Under the pieces are notes generated by a model. It made no database searches. It was not told the DNA's origin and saw only the letters and a list, made by a program, of their open reading frames with translations. The position numbers were made by a program, and so were the translations under genes. A stretch of DNA of 61,001 nt from an uncultured Clostridium sp. (GTDB lineage Bacteria > Bacillota > Clostridia > TANB77 > CAG-508): assembly GCA_930980855.1 (NCBI GenBank), contig CAKNIZ010000004.1:1-61001 (forward strand). Reading direction: 5' to 3'. Shown in pieces: positions 6,813-15,827 of the stretch (position 1 is its first letter; the number at the start of each line of letters is the position of its first letter).

Positions 6813-8796
6813 ATGAGAATTAATTATATAAAAACAATACGGATTTAGGAAATTCAAAGAAGTGTTTGAAACAAAATTATATGATACAACAGCTATTAGT
6901 GGAAAAAATAGCTCTGGGAAAAGTAATATTCTTTATGCTATTGTAAATACACTTTTAGGAACTAACTTATCAGGAGATGAAAAATCTTGCCTTATCAATA
7001 AAAATGTAGATAGCTCCTATGGAGAATTACATTTTACGGATAATCAAGGAGTTAATCATGTACTAATTCGTACTAAAAATAGAATTGAAACAAAAGACAA
7101 TTCTATATTACTCGATGGAAAAAAAATAACACAAAATGAATTAATTAGCTTTTATAAAGATAAAAAATTGTTTTTGTCTATCATAAACCCATTATATTTT
7201 TTATCAAAAAAACCCTCAGAACAAAAAGAAATGGTAGATAAATATTTATCTGATGTAAAACCTATTGAGATATTTAATGAACTTATTGATTTACAAAAGC
7301 AAAATTTATTAAAAAGATATTTTAAAATACATGTAAGAGAGATTTATAACAAGTTTAGTGAACAAGAATTAAAAGAACTTTATATTTCTAATAAATTACA
7401 AGAAATTACTAATAAACAGTTTGAAGAACTATCATCAAAAGAATTATTTAGTAGCTTTAAAGATGTTGTCTTAAGAGATATAAAATATTATAATATGCTT
7501 TCTCCAAAAGAGCAAGAGGAATTTATAAATACTCACATATTAAATATTTTTATGGATATTGCATATAATAATTTAAGCCAAGAAGATCAAAAACTATTAG
7601 AGGGCATCCCAAAAGACATACCAACATACATATCAGAATTAAATCAAGATATAAAGAAAGCAGAAAGTTATATTACTACTTTAAATGGAAAAATTGATTA
7701 TGCACAAAATATAGCAGATGAAAAATTACCTGAATCTAAAAAATTTGAAAAAGAAGTTGAACTTTCTCTTGCCTATCAAGAATTAGATTCATTATCAAAT
7801 GATAAGCAAATCATAGATAAGGAAAATCAAAAGCAAAAAATTGAGGATTTAGAAAAAGAAATTTTAAATATATCAACAGAAATTACAGAACTTGAAAAAA
7901 CTATGAAATCAGGCAAGCGAAAATATTTAGCAATAAAAAATGGAACAGACTGCATTTGCCCTACTTGTGAGCAACATATACAAGACGAGGCAAAAGAAAA
8001 AACTATTGCTAATATGAAAAAAGATTTAACGGATGCTTTTAATAAGAAAAATACATTAGAAACAAAAGAAAAGGATTTAAAGTTTAAACTTGCAATGGAA
8101 AGATGTCAATATCATGCATTAGGCGGAGATACAAGTATAGATAATACTAAAAAAATTGCTAATATAAAAGAAAATATAGACAAATTAGAATTAGAAAAAA
8201 AAGAAATAGAAAAATTTAATAATGAAATTTCTATCAAAGAAAAAAATATACAAAATGCAAAAAATGACATATCTAATTTTAATAAACAAATTTCTATACA
8301 AAATAAATTAATCAGTGATTTAAAAGAAACAAGAAAAGTAGCACAAAAGTTATATATTTCTTATATTGAGGAAAAGATGAAACTTGCTAAACATTATTTA
8401 AAAGATGTTAAAGTAAAATTCTACTCTGTTTTAAAGACTACCGGAGAAATAAAAGAAGATTTTATAATAACATATAAAGATAATCTACTCTCTAATTTAT
8501 CTCATTCTGAAACTATTGCAACTGCTTTAGAATTTGCCAATATGTTTAATAAAATTGCAAAAACAAACTTCCCTATCTTTATTGATGATATGGAATCTTG
8601 CGCTGATTATGATTTCATAAAAGAATATACTGATAATTCTCAGATAATTGTATCTAATGTAGTCAAAGGCTCAAATTTAAAAATTGCAGATTATTACAAT
8701 AATGTGGATTGCACCATTATAAAACCTCTAATAACTAACGCAAAAACTATAAAACTTTATAACAAGAATGCCACTGCTATTTCAAAAGCAGCATAA
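6813..8796 (+). CDS. Rad50/SbcC/SMC-like AAA ATPase, CGG +1 site at codon 10
   Basis: The ATG at 6813 opens MRINYIKTI, then CGG (6840-6842) and a TAG two codons later in the same frame. Reading CGGA as Gly gives MRINYIKTI-G-FRKFKEVFETKLYDTT, the usual start of these ATPases, and a 660-residue protein. Walker A is SGKNSSGKSN (about residues 38-47). Two long coiled coils flank a zinc-hook-like CPTC (DCICPTCEQHI). The C-terminal part has NLSHSETIATALEFANM (signature-like) and FIDDME (Walker B-like). The conserved N-terminal strand exists only with the shift. Likely handles DNA ends or replication intermediates during ICE transfer. Confidence 0.8.
6840..6842 (+). other. in-frame CGG with +1 shift (site 2)
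   Basis: Preceding codon ATA; CGGA read as Gly. It is codon 10 of the ATPase gene; the unshifted frame stops two codons later (TAG). All later codons, including Walker A, are in the +1 frame. Confidence 0.8.
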
Positions 8797-8854
8797 AATT
8801 TATAGAAAAGACAGACATATTCTGTCTTTTTCTTATTATTAAAGGAGTATCAAA

Positions 8855-9644
8855 ATGTATGAAGTAAAAAATTCACAATTTATCAAGATTTTTGATGAAT
8901 TATCCTATTGCCATGATAGACTAAATGTTTTTTCTGATTTTGTAAAAATGTGTGCAATTAGTATTTACAGATCCTTTGCACATAATGAAACATTGGAAAA
9001 TGAATATTTAAGAACAATAAAATCTTATAATAAAAAAGAGCAAGAATTGTTTACCAAAATGTTTGCTGAATTAATTATTATGTATGAGGAAAGTAATGAA
9101 ATTGTAGATATAATAGGATCAATTTATATGGATACCAAGTCTAAGGATAAAAAATTAGGACAAGTTTTTACACCTGAACATATCGCTGAACTTATGGCAG
9201 AAATTAATGTTGAAAAAGGCGAGAATTTTAAAACAATAATAGAAAAAAATGGCTTCATAACGGTTATGGATCCAGCCTGTGGTTCTGGTCGGACTTGTTT
9301 TAGTTTATGCTAAGGTATTAAAAAAACACAACATAAATTATCAATCGGATATACTTGTGGATGTAACAGATATTTCTGATATATGTGTTTTCATGGCTTA
9401 TATACAGTTATCATTATATGGAATACCTGCTATTGTAAAATGTGGTAATGCATTAACACAAGAAATTAAATTTACATTAGTAACACCGCTATATTTTTTA
9501 CAGTATTGGAAGTTTAGAAAGGATTTTATACAAAAAACAGAAGATAACACTACTAATCAAAAAGAAATCATTATTAACAAAACAATACAAGATAAATTCA
9601 AAGAGGTCATGGTAAAAGGAAATTGCCAAATCTCTTTTTTTTAA
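8855..9644 (+). CDS. N6-adenine DNA methyltransferase-like protein, CGG +1 site in motif I
   Basis: The first part ends in the SAM-binding motif DPACGSG, then CGG at 9290-9292; the +1 frame continues G-LVLVYAKVL, giving the standard DPACGSGG motif of HsdM-like enzymes and 262 residues in total. An HKxGQ(V/F)FTP-like segment (KLGQVFTPEHIAELM) precedes it, as in type I/II N6 methylases. I cannot find the catalytic (N/D)PP(Y/F) motif: the protein ends shortly after the CGNAL segment. It may therefore bind SAM/DNA without methylating, or be a shortened ICE form. It follows the ATPase with an AAAGGAG site. Confidence 0.75.
9290..9292 (+). other. in-frame CGG with +1 shift (site 3)
   Basis: Preceding codon GGT; CGGA read as Gly. 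It supplies the second Gly of the SAM motif DPACGSGG. The unshifted frame ends seven codons later. Confidence 0.85.
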
Positions 9645-9662
9645 AGAAAGGAAGATTTACAT

Positions 9663-10079
9663 ATGAAAATAAAATGTTTATTAGTAATGCCTAACAAAGA
9701 GGTACAAAGAGTTAAAATACCAGGAAGTTTGAAATTTGTAAGAGCTTTAATAGGAAATGATTTATTAAAGATAAAAGCAAGTAAAAACAACTTAATTATT
9801 GCTAATCAAAATGCAGAAAAAGATGAGTTTAATAGACTTTTTCAAGGGTGCATCTTATATGGAACTTTTTTAGTTGTTTCTACAAAAAACAAAAGACTTA
9901 CTTCAATGAAAAGAACAGATATACTAAAATTTTACAATATTTTTAAACTTGCAAGACATCAAAAGAAAATTTCAATATATAAAGAAGAATTTTTAGAAGA
10001 ATACTATTACAGACAAAAGGAAATGAAAGAGAAAAATAAAGAGCATAATAAAGAATCTATCTTTAAAAATGTTGCATAA
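9663..10079 (+). CDS. DUF3846-like ICE protein
   Basis: A 138-residue protein. The N-terminus (MKIKCLLVMPNKEVQRVKIPGSLKFVRALIG) and the middle (IIANQNAEKDEFNR...ILYGTFLVVS) match the layout of DUF3846 proteins common in conjugative elements and phages. The C-terminal third is charged and helical. Role unknown. It has an AAAGGAAG site and sits in the plus-strand operon between the methyltransferase and the bS6 paralogue. Confidence 0.6.
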   Translation: MKIKCLLVMPNKEVQRVKIPGSLKFVRALIGNDLLKIKASKNNLIIANQNAEKDEFNRLFQGCILYGTFLVVSTKNKRLTSMKRTDILKFYNIFKLARHQKKISIYKEEFLEEYYYRQKEMKEKNKEHNKESIFKNVA

Positions 10080-10102
10080 GTAAGAAAGGAAGGATTTAAA
10101 TT

Positions 10103-10387
10103 ATGAACAATTACGAAACTATTTTTTTAATTAAGGATGATATTACAGAAGAGCGAAAAAATACTGTTATAGAGGAAATTAGAAATTATCTTACTAATAA
10201 TGGAAAAATATTAAAAGAAAATCATTTAGGAAAAAGAAAATTAGCTTATGAAATCAGAAAATATCAATATGCTTATTATGTTTTAATCGATTTTTCTGGT
10301 GAGCCTAATATTATACTAGAATTGGAAAGTAAATATCGTATAAACGAAAGTATACTAAAGTTTATAGTGATAAGACAAGATAATTAA
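10103..10387 (+). CDS. rpsF: ribosomal protein bS6 paralogue on the ICE
   Basis: A 94-residue protein with the full bS6 pattern: NYETIFLIKDDITEERKN at the start, GKRKLAYEIRKYQYAYYVLIDF in the centre (the K-L-A-Y-x-I-x-x-x-x-x-x-Y-Y motif) and ESKYRINESILKFIVIR near the end. bS6 binds 16S rRNA with bS18 on the 30S platform and can bind its own mRNA. On chromosomes rpsF is next to ssb; here an ssb copy follows one gene later, so the pair was probably captured together. An ICE-borne ribosomal protein is unusual, and more so in an element whose genes seem to need frameshift decoding. AAAGGAAGG precedes the ATG. Confidence 0.85.
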   Translation: MNNYETIFLIKDDITEERKNTVIEEIRNYLTNNGKILKENHLGKRKLAYEIRKYQYAYYVLIDFSGEPNIILELESKYRINESILKFIVIRQDN

Positions 10388-10403
10388 GTAAGGAGGTAAA
10401 TTT

Positions 10404-10766
10404 ATGAAATATAAAACATTTAACTATAAAAATTATGGAAGTTGCTATTTTAATGTAGGAAACTATTTGTATAACAAACAAGCAATGGCAATTAGTATTG
10501 TTAATTCAAAAGGTGAAAACATTATCATAGCGACCGTTAATATGGCTGATTATTTATATGCTCCTAATACTGCTACCATAAAAAATTATTCTGAAGGTAC
10601 AGGTATGACAGAGTTTTTAAAAAGACTTGGAATTGTTGAAGAAATTTATTCAAGAAAACCTTGTAATTCCATAGCTATTAAAAATGAAACCATCGACTAT
10701 TGTCTTATCAATGTTGATAAATTAAAGGATTATTCAAATCATTATGAATATGAATGGACCATTTAA
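10404..10766 (+). CDS. DUF4313-like protein
   Basis: A 120-residue protein with an AAGGAGG site. The motif TIKNYSEGTGMTEFLKRLGIVEEI is typical of DUF4313 proteins in Firmicute mobile elements, and the N-terminus (FNYKNYGSCYFNVGNYLYNKQAMAISI) is beta-rich. No known activity. Located between the bS6 and ssb genes, where chromosomes normally have direct adjacency, so it was probably inserted in that pair. Confidence 0.65.
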   Translation: MKYKTFNYKNYGSCYFNVGNYLYNKQAMAISIVNSKGENIIIATVNMADYLYAPNTATIKNYSEGTGMTEFLKRLGIVEEIYSRKPCNSIAIKNETIDYCLINVDKLKDYSNHYEYEWTI

Positions 10767-10787
10767 CAAGAAAGGAAGGAATTTAAT

Positions 10788-11350
10788 ATGAATATAATAA
10801 TTTTGTTGGGAAGATTAACAAAAAAACCAGAAATCAAATATTCACAAGCAAATAATGTAAAAATTGCTACCATATACATTAGAAGAAATTTTAAATGGTA
10901 AAGCTGAATAAGTCAAATTATCCAAGCACTAAAACAGAGAGAATAACTAGATTATTCCCTCCTGTTTTAGTGCATTTTTAAAATTTAGCTGTGAATAGTA
11001 ACACATTTAGTTTAGCTGTGAATAGGAAATACACTAAAAAAGGTGAAGAAAGTCAAACTGACTTTTTCAATATAATTACTTTTTCTAAGCTTGCTGACTT
11101 TGTAGAAAAATTTTTAAATCAAGGTACCCAAGTTTGTATTAGTGGTAGACTTCAAACAAGAAATTACGAAGATAAAAATGGTATAAAAAAACATGTAACT
11201 GAAGTTATTGCTGAAGAAATTGACTTTGCTGATAGTTTTACAAAAATTGAGGGAAATACTGATAATACACAAGAGACTGTTAGCGACAATTTAAATGAAA
11301 AAGACATATCAGAAGATTTTATTTCTAATGGTGATAATTTACCATTTTAA
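10788..11350 (+). pseudogene. ssb: single-stranded DNA-binding protein gene split by an insertion
   Basis: The 5' part (10,788-10,870) encodes MNIIILLGRLTKKPEIKYSQANNVKIAT, the start of the SSB OB-fold. The continuation TFSLAVNRKY...TDFFNIITFSKLADFVEKFLNQGTQVCISGRLQTRNYEDKNG resumes at about 11,003 and ends with the acidic SSB tail and DNLPF at 11,350. Between them is about 133 bp that introduces stops. There is no CGG at the break, so this differs from the other interrupted genes. The 3' part has its own possible GTG at 10,991, but a half OB-fold would not bind DNA. Either the copy is dead, or the insert is removed or bypassed. Confidence 0.75.
10871..11003 (+). mobile_element. 133-bp insertion with a 12-bp-stem hairpin inside ssb
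   Basis: The insert contains GCACTAAAACAG (10,926-10,937) and its exact complement CTGTTTTAGTGC (10,962-10,973), followed by ATTTTTA, a good intrinsic terminator. Before it one frame reads PYTLEEILNGKAE-stop, like the end of an unrelated gene. The phrase TTTAGCTGTGAATAG appears on both sides of the right junction (about 10,983 and 11,011). It may be a gene-end plus terminator moved by illegitimate recombination, a MITE-like element, or an assembly join. Confidence 0.45.
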
Positions 11351-11391
11351 GGAATTTTATTAGCTCAAAATTAATAAAGGAGGAGAATAGA

Positions 11392-11669
11392 ATGAAAACA
11401 AATATAGTAAGTGTAAAATATGAAGACAGATATATGCCTAAGACATTTAGTGGAAAGGCATATTCTTATTTTACTGCAATTCCTTTAGAGGTCGGCGACT
11501 TAGTTGTCGCGCCCACATCTAATGGAAAAAAATTGCAAGAGTATCAGTTATAGATATTCCAGAATTTCAAGTTGAATTTATGCAAGCTAGTTTAAAATTG
11601 ATTACAGAAAAAATCGACAAGCAAAAGTATTTAAAAGAAGATAAAATAATATCCCAAGAGGCGGCATAA
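11392..11669 (+). CDS. ICE protein needing a -1 shift at an A-AAA-AAA slippery site
   Basis: The ATG at 11,392 (AAGGAGGAG upstream) opens MKTNIVSVKYEDRYMPKTFSGKAYSYFTAIPLEVGDLVVAPTSNGKK, then the frame stops at 11,551. At 11,526-11,532 seven A's are in phase as A AAA AAA, the classic -1 slippery heptamer. A -1 slip continues IARVSVIDIPEFQVEF to the TAA at 11,667, for 92 residues. The joined text (GDLVVAPT..GKKIARVS) reads like one small beta-barrel protein family common in ICEs. The cause could be programmed -1 frameshifting, transcript slippage, or a lost A. The stop is 2 nt before the next ATG. Confidence 0.6.
11526..11532 (+). other. slippery heptamer A AAA AAA (-1)
   Basis: Phase checked: 11,524-11,526 is GGA, then AAA AAA. 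A one-base backward slip resumes at ATT GCA AGA, the frame that stays open for 45 codons. Confidence 0.5.
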
Positions 11670-11670
11670 T

Positions 11671-12072
11671 ATGAATGGTAAAGAAATAGCAAATATTTTA
11701 GTTCAAAAGCTAATTGCAGAAGGATTTATTGTTCATATGTATAATTCATATACTACAAGTTCAATTTATATTAAATTAGACTATGGACTTTCTTGTGCTA
11801 TTAGAATAGCAGATCATCCAGGTAAGAAGAAATATAGTTATAGATTTAATGTAATAAAAGATTATGTAGGAGATAAGGTCATTATAAAAGATGACCTTAT
11901 TTGCCGTTTTTATAGCTTTACAGAACTACACGAAGTAATTCAAGCGGTAAAACGAGAAAAAGAAAGCAAAATCAATAAATATGGCTTGCAAAACTACAAA
12001 AAATATATGGAAAGAGAATCAAAAAGCGATTTATATAAAAGATTTAAAAAAATGGAGGTAAAGAAAAAATGA
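11671..12072 (+). CDS. hypothetical ICE protein
   Basis: A 133-residue soluble protein. The first half is alpha/beta (IANILVQKLIAEGFIVHMYNSYTTSSIYIKLDYGLSCAIRIADH), with a conserved-looking IRIADH motif; the second half is a Lys-rich helix. I do not recognise the family. It is translationally coupled to its neighbours: its ATG follows the previous stop by 1 nt and its end overlaps the next gene by 4 nt. Probably a DNA-transfer accessory protein. Confidence 0.6.
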   Translation: MNGKEIANILVQKLIAEGFIVHMYNSYTTSSIYIKLDYGLSCAIRIADHPGKKKYSYRFNVIKDYVGDKVIIKDDLICRFYSFTELHEVIQAVKREKESKINKYGLQNYKKYMERESKSDLYKRFKKMEVKKK

Positions 12073-12488
12073 CTGGTTTTGATAGATTAAAAGAGCAGGT
12101 AAAAGACCAAGAAGATAAAGCTTTAGTTCAAACAGTAGAATATTTATTATCTCGAGATGATATGGAACAAAGATATCTAAGTGAAGAAAAAACACTTGCT
12201 CAAATGTGTGAGTTTATAAAAGATAAAGCGAGTAAATACATGAAAAACGGTTGGAATTACATTACAAATGAAGTTGTTTATGCATGGGCTATTATGTATT
12301 TTTCATTACCAAATTCTTTTTTAAAAATAGAAAAGAAAAATACAACTAAAAGTGATAGAAAAGCCAAAACATCTCCTAAAAATAAAAATATTAAAAATAA
12401 TGTTGTTTCATTGGAAGATGCCAAAAAAAATATAGAAACGAAAAAAGAAATAGCACAAATATCTTTATTTGGAGGTGTTATGAAATGA
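12069..12488 (+). CDS. PcfK-like protein
   Basis: A 139-residue protein matching the PcfK type found beside PcfJ in pCF10-like plasmids and many ICEs: an N-terminal helical region (YLLSRDDMEQRYLSEEKTLAQMCEFIKDKASKYMKNG) followed by NEVVYAWAIMYF, a Lys-rich linker and a C-terminal QISLFGG motif. PcfK/PcfJ are accessory factors of conjugation of unclear biochemical role. It overlaps both flanking genes by 4 nt, so translation is coupled through this trio. Confidence 0.7.
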   Translation: MTGFDRLKEQVKDQEDKALVQTVEYLLSRDDMEQRYLSEEKTLAQMCEFIKDKASKYMKNGWNYITNEVVYAWAIMYFSLPNSFLKIEKKNTTKSDRKAKTSPKNKNIKNNVVSLEDAKKNIETKKEIAQISLFGGVMK

Positions 12489-14056
12489 AACAAGAAAAAA
12501 TAGATGAACTAATGCTAAAAATAGATAAGAAGTGTAAGTTCCCAAAACATTGGAACGAGTTTATTAAAAAAAATTCTAAAACACACCACCTTATTATAAA
12601 AGATAAAGGAAATAAAAAGCTATATTGTACTAATTGCAATAAATATTTTATTGATAAAACAATAAAAGTTCGTGATTATATAGAATGTCCTCACTGCAAG
12701 CAAATGTCATGTGTTTATGGAATAAATTATTATAGACACTCCTTTGAACAATCTGTTGTATTAGTTCAAAGAATGGATAAAAAAGTTATTATAAGGATAT
12801 TTGAAATATATTCTTATTTTGAAGAAGGTGATAAAAAAATCAAAAGAAGCTGTATTGAATATGCAAGGATTATTCCTGGTATAGGCAGATTTTTAGGCAA
12901 TAATGCTTATATTAATATGTTTGGAGTTTTGAGAGTATATCATGGTTTCAACAAACTTAATTGGTCAGAATATAAAGGACATAAATTTTTGACAGATAAT
13001 CCTACATATCCATATGACAAAAAAAGAATTGTAAAAGGTACAATTATGGAATACGCACCAATAAAAGAATTTATGAATAAATTTTCATATTATTGTTATA
13101 ATTTTTTAGATGTACTAGAGTTGGCAGCTTATAGTAGTTTTGAATTATTGTGGAATATGAAATTATACAATTTGTGTTTTTACTCTAAGGCATTAAATAG
13201 AACTGGCAGTTTCTATAAAAGATTTAAAGTCCCTAAAAGCTTTTTAAAATTTATGCAAGATAATGATGTTTCATATAAAGAACTAATGCTATTACAGATA
13301 TTACAAAAGGATGATAAGGAATTAATCCAAAAATACCGTTATACTAATATCAATTATTTAAGGTTCTTAATTAAAAATAATGTGCTAGATGACTTCTTAA
13401 AATCTGGGATAGAAATTAATTATACTAATATGAATCTAATAAAAGAAATAAGTAAAGAAATTCCTCTAAAAAAATTAATGAAATATCAAAAAGGACTAAA
13501 CAATTTGAATATCTATAAAGATTATTTAAATATGGCTAAAAAGCTTTCATATAATTATAAATCCTCAAAAGATTTATTTCCAAGAAATTTAATCTCAAGA
13601 CACGATAAAATGCAGAAAAAAATTGCTATTGAAGAGGATAGAGATACACAGTTTAAAGCATATTTAAGATATCTAAAATTATCAAAATATACTTATGAAG
13701 ACGGGAGATTTATTATATTCCCTGCTCCTAGTATATCTGATTTAAAAGACGAAGGTACACAGCAGGGGAATTGTGTTGGATATATGTATCTCAAACCATA
13801 TATAGAAAATGAAACGGAAATCTACTTTATAAGAAATCTATCAGAAATTAATAAATCATTTATAACTCTAGAATTTAAAAATGGTCGTATAGTGCAAAAA
13901 GAACTACCTCATCATAGCCGAGATTTTTCGGAAGAACAGTTGGAATTTATTGATAAATGGCTTGGATTTAGAAGTTTTATAGAGCAAAAGGAAAAATATA
14001 AGAAAAAACAAGAAATTAAGATTATAAAATATAAGCTTAATGAAGTGGTTGCATAA
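12485..14056 (+). CDS. PcfJ-like protein
   Basis: A 523-residue protein of the PcfJ type. The N-terminus carries a treble-clef-like zinc site (YCTNCNKYF...IECPHCKQ). The C-terminal PcfJ domain shows SDLKDEGTQQGNCVGYM and Y...E..IYFIR, followed by FITLEFKNGRIVQ, the usual motif order. It starts 4 nt inside pcfK. Such proteins are widespread in conjugative plasmids and ICEs and may act in DNA processing. No CGG is in frame here (ACG-GAA, TCG-GAA and GAC-GGG occur out of frame), and the gene is intact. Confidence 0.8.
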   Translation: MKQEKIDELMLKIDKKCKFPKHWNEFIKKNSKTHHLIIKDKGNKKLYCTNCNKYFIDKTIKVRDYIECPHCKQMSCVYGINYYRHSFEQSVVLVQRMDKKVIIRIFEIYSYFEEGDKKIKRSCIEYARIIPGIGRFLGNNAYINMFGVLRVYHGFNKLNWSEYKGHKFLTDNPTYPYDKKRIVKGTIMEYAPIKEFMNKFSYYCYNFLDVLELAAYSSFELLWNMKLYNLCFYSKALNRTGSFYKRFKVPKSFLKFMQDNDVSYKELMLLQILQKDDKELIQKYRYTNINYLRFLIKNNVLDDFLKSGIEINYTNMNLIKEISKEIPLKKLMKYQKGLNNLNIYKDYLNMAKKLSYNYKSSKDLFPRNLISRHDKMQKKIAIEEDRDTQFKAYLRYLKLSKYTYEDGRFIIFPAPSISDLKDEGTQQGNCVGYMYLKPYIENETEIYFIRNLSEINKSFITLEFKNGRIVQKELPHHSRDFSEEQLEFIDKWLGFRSFIEQKEKYKKKQEIKIIKYKLNEVVA

Positions 14057-14072
14057 AAGGAGGAACGAAAAG

Positions 14073-14930
14073 ATGAATTATGCAAAAAATTATAACCGAA
14101 AGGCTAAAGCAAAGGAAATATATGAAAAAGTATTAAATAATGTCCAAAATATTGTTAAAAATGGAGAATATGCAAAATATTTGAAATTTCAAAATCAATT
14201 TACTAAATATAGTTTTAATAACATTGTTCTAATATATAGTCAATTCCCTGACGCTACTAATGTTGCTGGAAAATCTAAATGGAAAGAAATTGGACGAGAG
14301 TTAATTGAAGGTGCAAAAAGTATACAAATAACTGCAGGAATGCCAGCACAAGGAAAAACAAAAGTAAAAAAAATCATAGATGGTAAAGAAGTTGAAGAAG
14401 AACAAACATATAATTATATAGCATATAAACAAGTATATGTATATGATATATCTCAAACCGTTGGGGAACCAATACCACTAGAAGTTAAAATGCTTGACAG
14501 TAAAAATATGGGTTCTTTTTTTGATAAATTAAAGCAATTTAGTAAATTTCCAATATACGAAGAAAACTTATATGGAGGATTAAAAGGTTTTTATAGTCCT
14601 AAAAATAAAACAATTACAATAGACAAAAAATTATCTGTTGATGCGAAGGTAGCAGTATTACTGCATGAATTGACACATGGAATATATGATGACTTTGATT
14701 ATAAGACTGATAAAAATTTATCTGAAACATTTGTTGAATCTGTTGCCTATATAGTTGCAGACTACTTTGGACTTGATAATTCTATGTGTAGTTTTAATTA
14801 TATTACTAAATATGCAAATGGTAATCCTAATATTTTAATGGATTTAAGTACAAAAATAAAAAATTGTGCAAGTGATTTTATAAAACAAATAGAAGAATTT
14901 GAAATTAAAAAAAATCAACTTGCAGCTTGA
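14073..14930 (+). CDS. ArdC-like antirestriction/metallopeptidase protein
   Basis: About 285 residues from the ATG at 14,073, which has AAGGAGG 9 nt upstream. The N-terminal ArdC-type ssDNA-binding domain (KFQNQFTKYSFNNIVLIYSQFPDATNVAGKSKWKEIGR) is followed by a zinc-peptidase motif HELTH (His198 to His202) with a downstream Glu-containing helix (ETFVESVAYIVADYFGL). ArdC proteins protect incoming plasmid ssDNA against host restriction. It closes the operon, before a strong terminator. Confidence 0.8.
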   Translation: MNYAKNYNRKAKAKEIYEKVLNNVQNIVKNGEYAKYLKFQNQFTKYSFNNIVLIYSQFPDATNVAGKSKWKEIGRELIEGAKSIQITAGMPAQGKTKVKKIIDGKEVEEEQTYNYIAYKQVYVYDISQTVGEPIPLEVKMLDSKNMGSFFDKLKQFSKFPIYEENLYGGLKGFYSPKNKTITIDKKLSVDAKVAVLLHELTHGIYDDFDYKTDKNLSETFVESVAYIVADYFGLDNSMCSFNYITKYANGNPNILMDLSTKIKNCASDFIKQIEEFEIKKNQLAA

Positions 14931-15048
14931 AAGTAGGAGAAAATGCTAAGTGTAGTTGGCTATCAAACTAAATAAAATTTCTAAATTAGATTTTTTTGAT
15001 TGAATTTTTAATGTTAAAAGATATTAAAAATATTGAATAAAATTTATA

Positions 15049-15075
15049 TAGTCTATCCATTTAAAGGATAGACTA
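15049..15075 (+). terminator. terminator of the DNA-processing operon
   Basis: TAGTCTATCC (15,049-15,058) and GGATAGACTA (15,066-15,075) pair perfectly around a 7-nt loop and are followed by TTTTTT. It ends the plus-strand operon and also lies after the convergent sigma gene. Confidence 0.85.
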
Positions 15076-15127
15076 TTTTTTCTTTTTGAAATATTTTTAA
15101 TTACAATCTAATAAATCTCTATGTAAC

Positions 15128-15667
15128 TTATATTATAATTATTGGTCGAAGTATATTTATAGCTTTATAATATGTATATCTCACTTTCGAGGTTGGATAA
15201 CCTAATAAATAACTTATTTCTTTGAATGTAAAATTGCCGTATATTTTTAATGATAAAATCTTTTTCTCTTTATCATTTAATTTTGAAATTGTTACAACAA
15301 ATAGTTCTTTATCTAAAATTTTTTCTTCATGATTACATTCACTATCATAAATGTTTTCTGTTAATTTTACTTTTGTAATTTTAGTATTTTTTCTAATATA
15401 ATCAATAGCTGTATTTTTAGTTATCGTATATAGCCAACTAGTTATATTTTCGTTAGGGATCTTATTTTTATTAAGTCTAATAATTTTTTCAAAGACTTCT
15501 TGTGTTATATCTTTACTAGCTTCGTATTCATTTGTTATAGAATGAGCGATTTTCCTTATATAATCATAATAAGTTACATAAAAATTATTAAAACTATCTT
15601 TTTCTATATCATTTTTATAGTTTTTCAATAAGTTTGGCAAAGATTTTGCTAAATAATTATTTTTCAT
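15128..15667 (-). CDS. ECF-type sigma factor
   Basis: A 179-residue sigma-70 family protein. Region 2 is at about residues 25-95 (YYDYIRKIAHSITNEYEASKDITQEVFEKIIRL...ITSWLYTITKNTAIDYIRKN) and region 4 at about 120-175 (LNDKEKKILSLKIYGNFTFKEISYLLGYPTSKVRYTYYKAI). No anti-sigma gene is adjacent. It is divergent from the sigma-like gene at 15,828, so the two may share control of the cargo region. AAAGGGG precedes the ATG. Confidence 0.85.
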   Translation of the reverse strand: MKNNYLAKSLPNLLKNYKNDIEKDSFNNFYVTYYDYIRKIAHSITNEYEASKDITQEVFEKIIRLNKNKIPNENITSWLYTITKNTAIDYIRKNTKITKVKLTENIYDSECNHEEKILDKELFVVTISKLNDKEKKILSLKIYGNFTFKEISYLLGYPTSKVRYTYYKAINILRPIIII

Positions 15668-15827
15668 AATTCAATGCCCCTTTTATCTTACCATATTTTT
15701 CCATTTTAATCAATATTATATTTTCTCTTTATAAAAAAATTTTTACATTTTATTAAGTGATAAATTTCGACTTTTTACTGTAAAATTTTTCCTTTTTTTA
15801 CGTTTTTGTAATTAAGGAGGTTTTATT

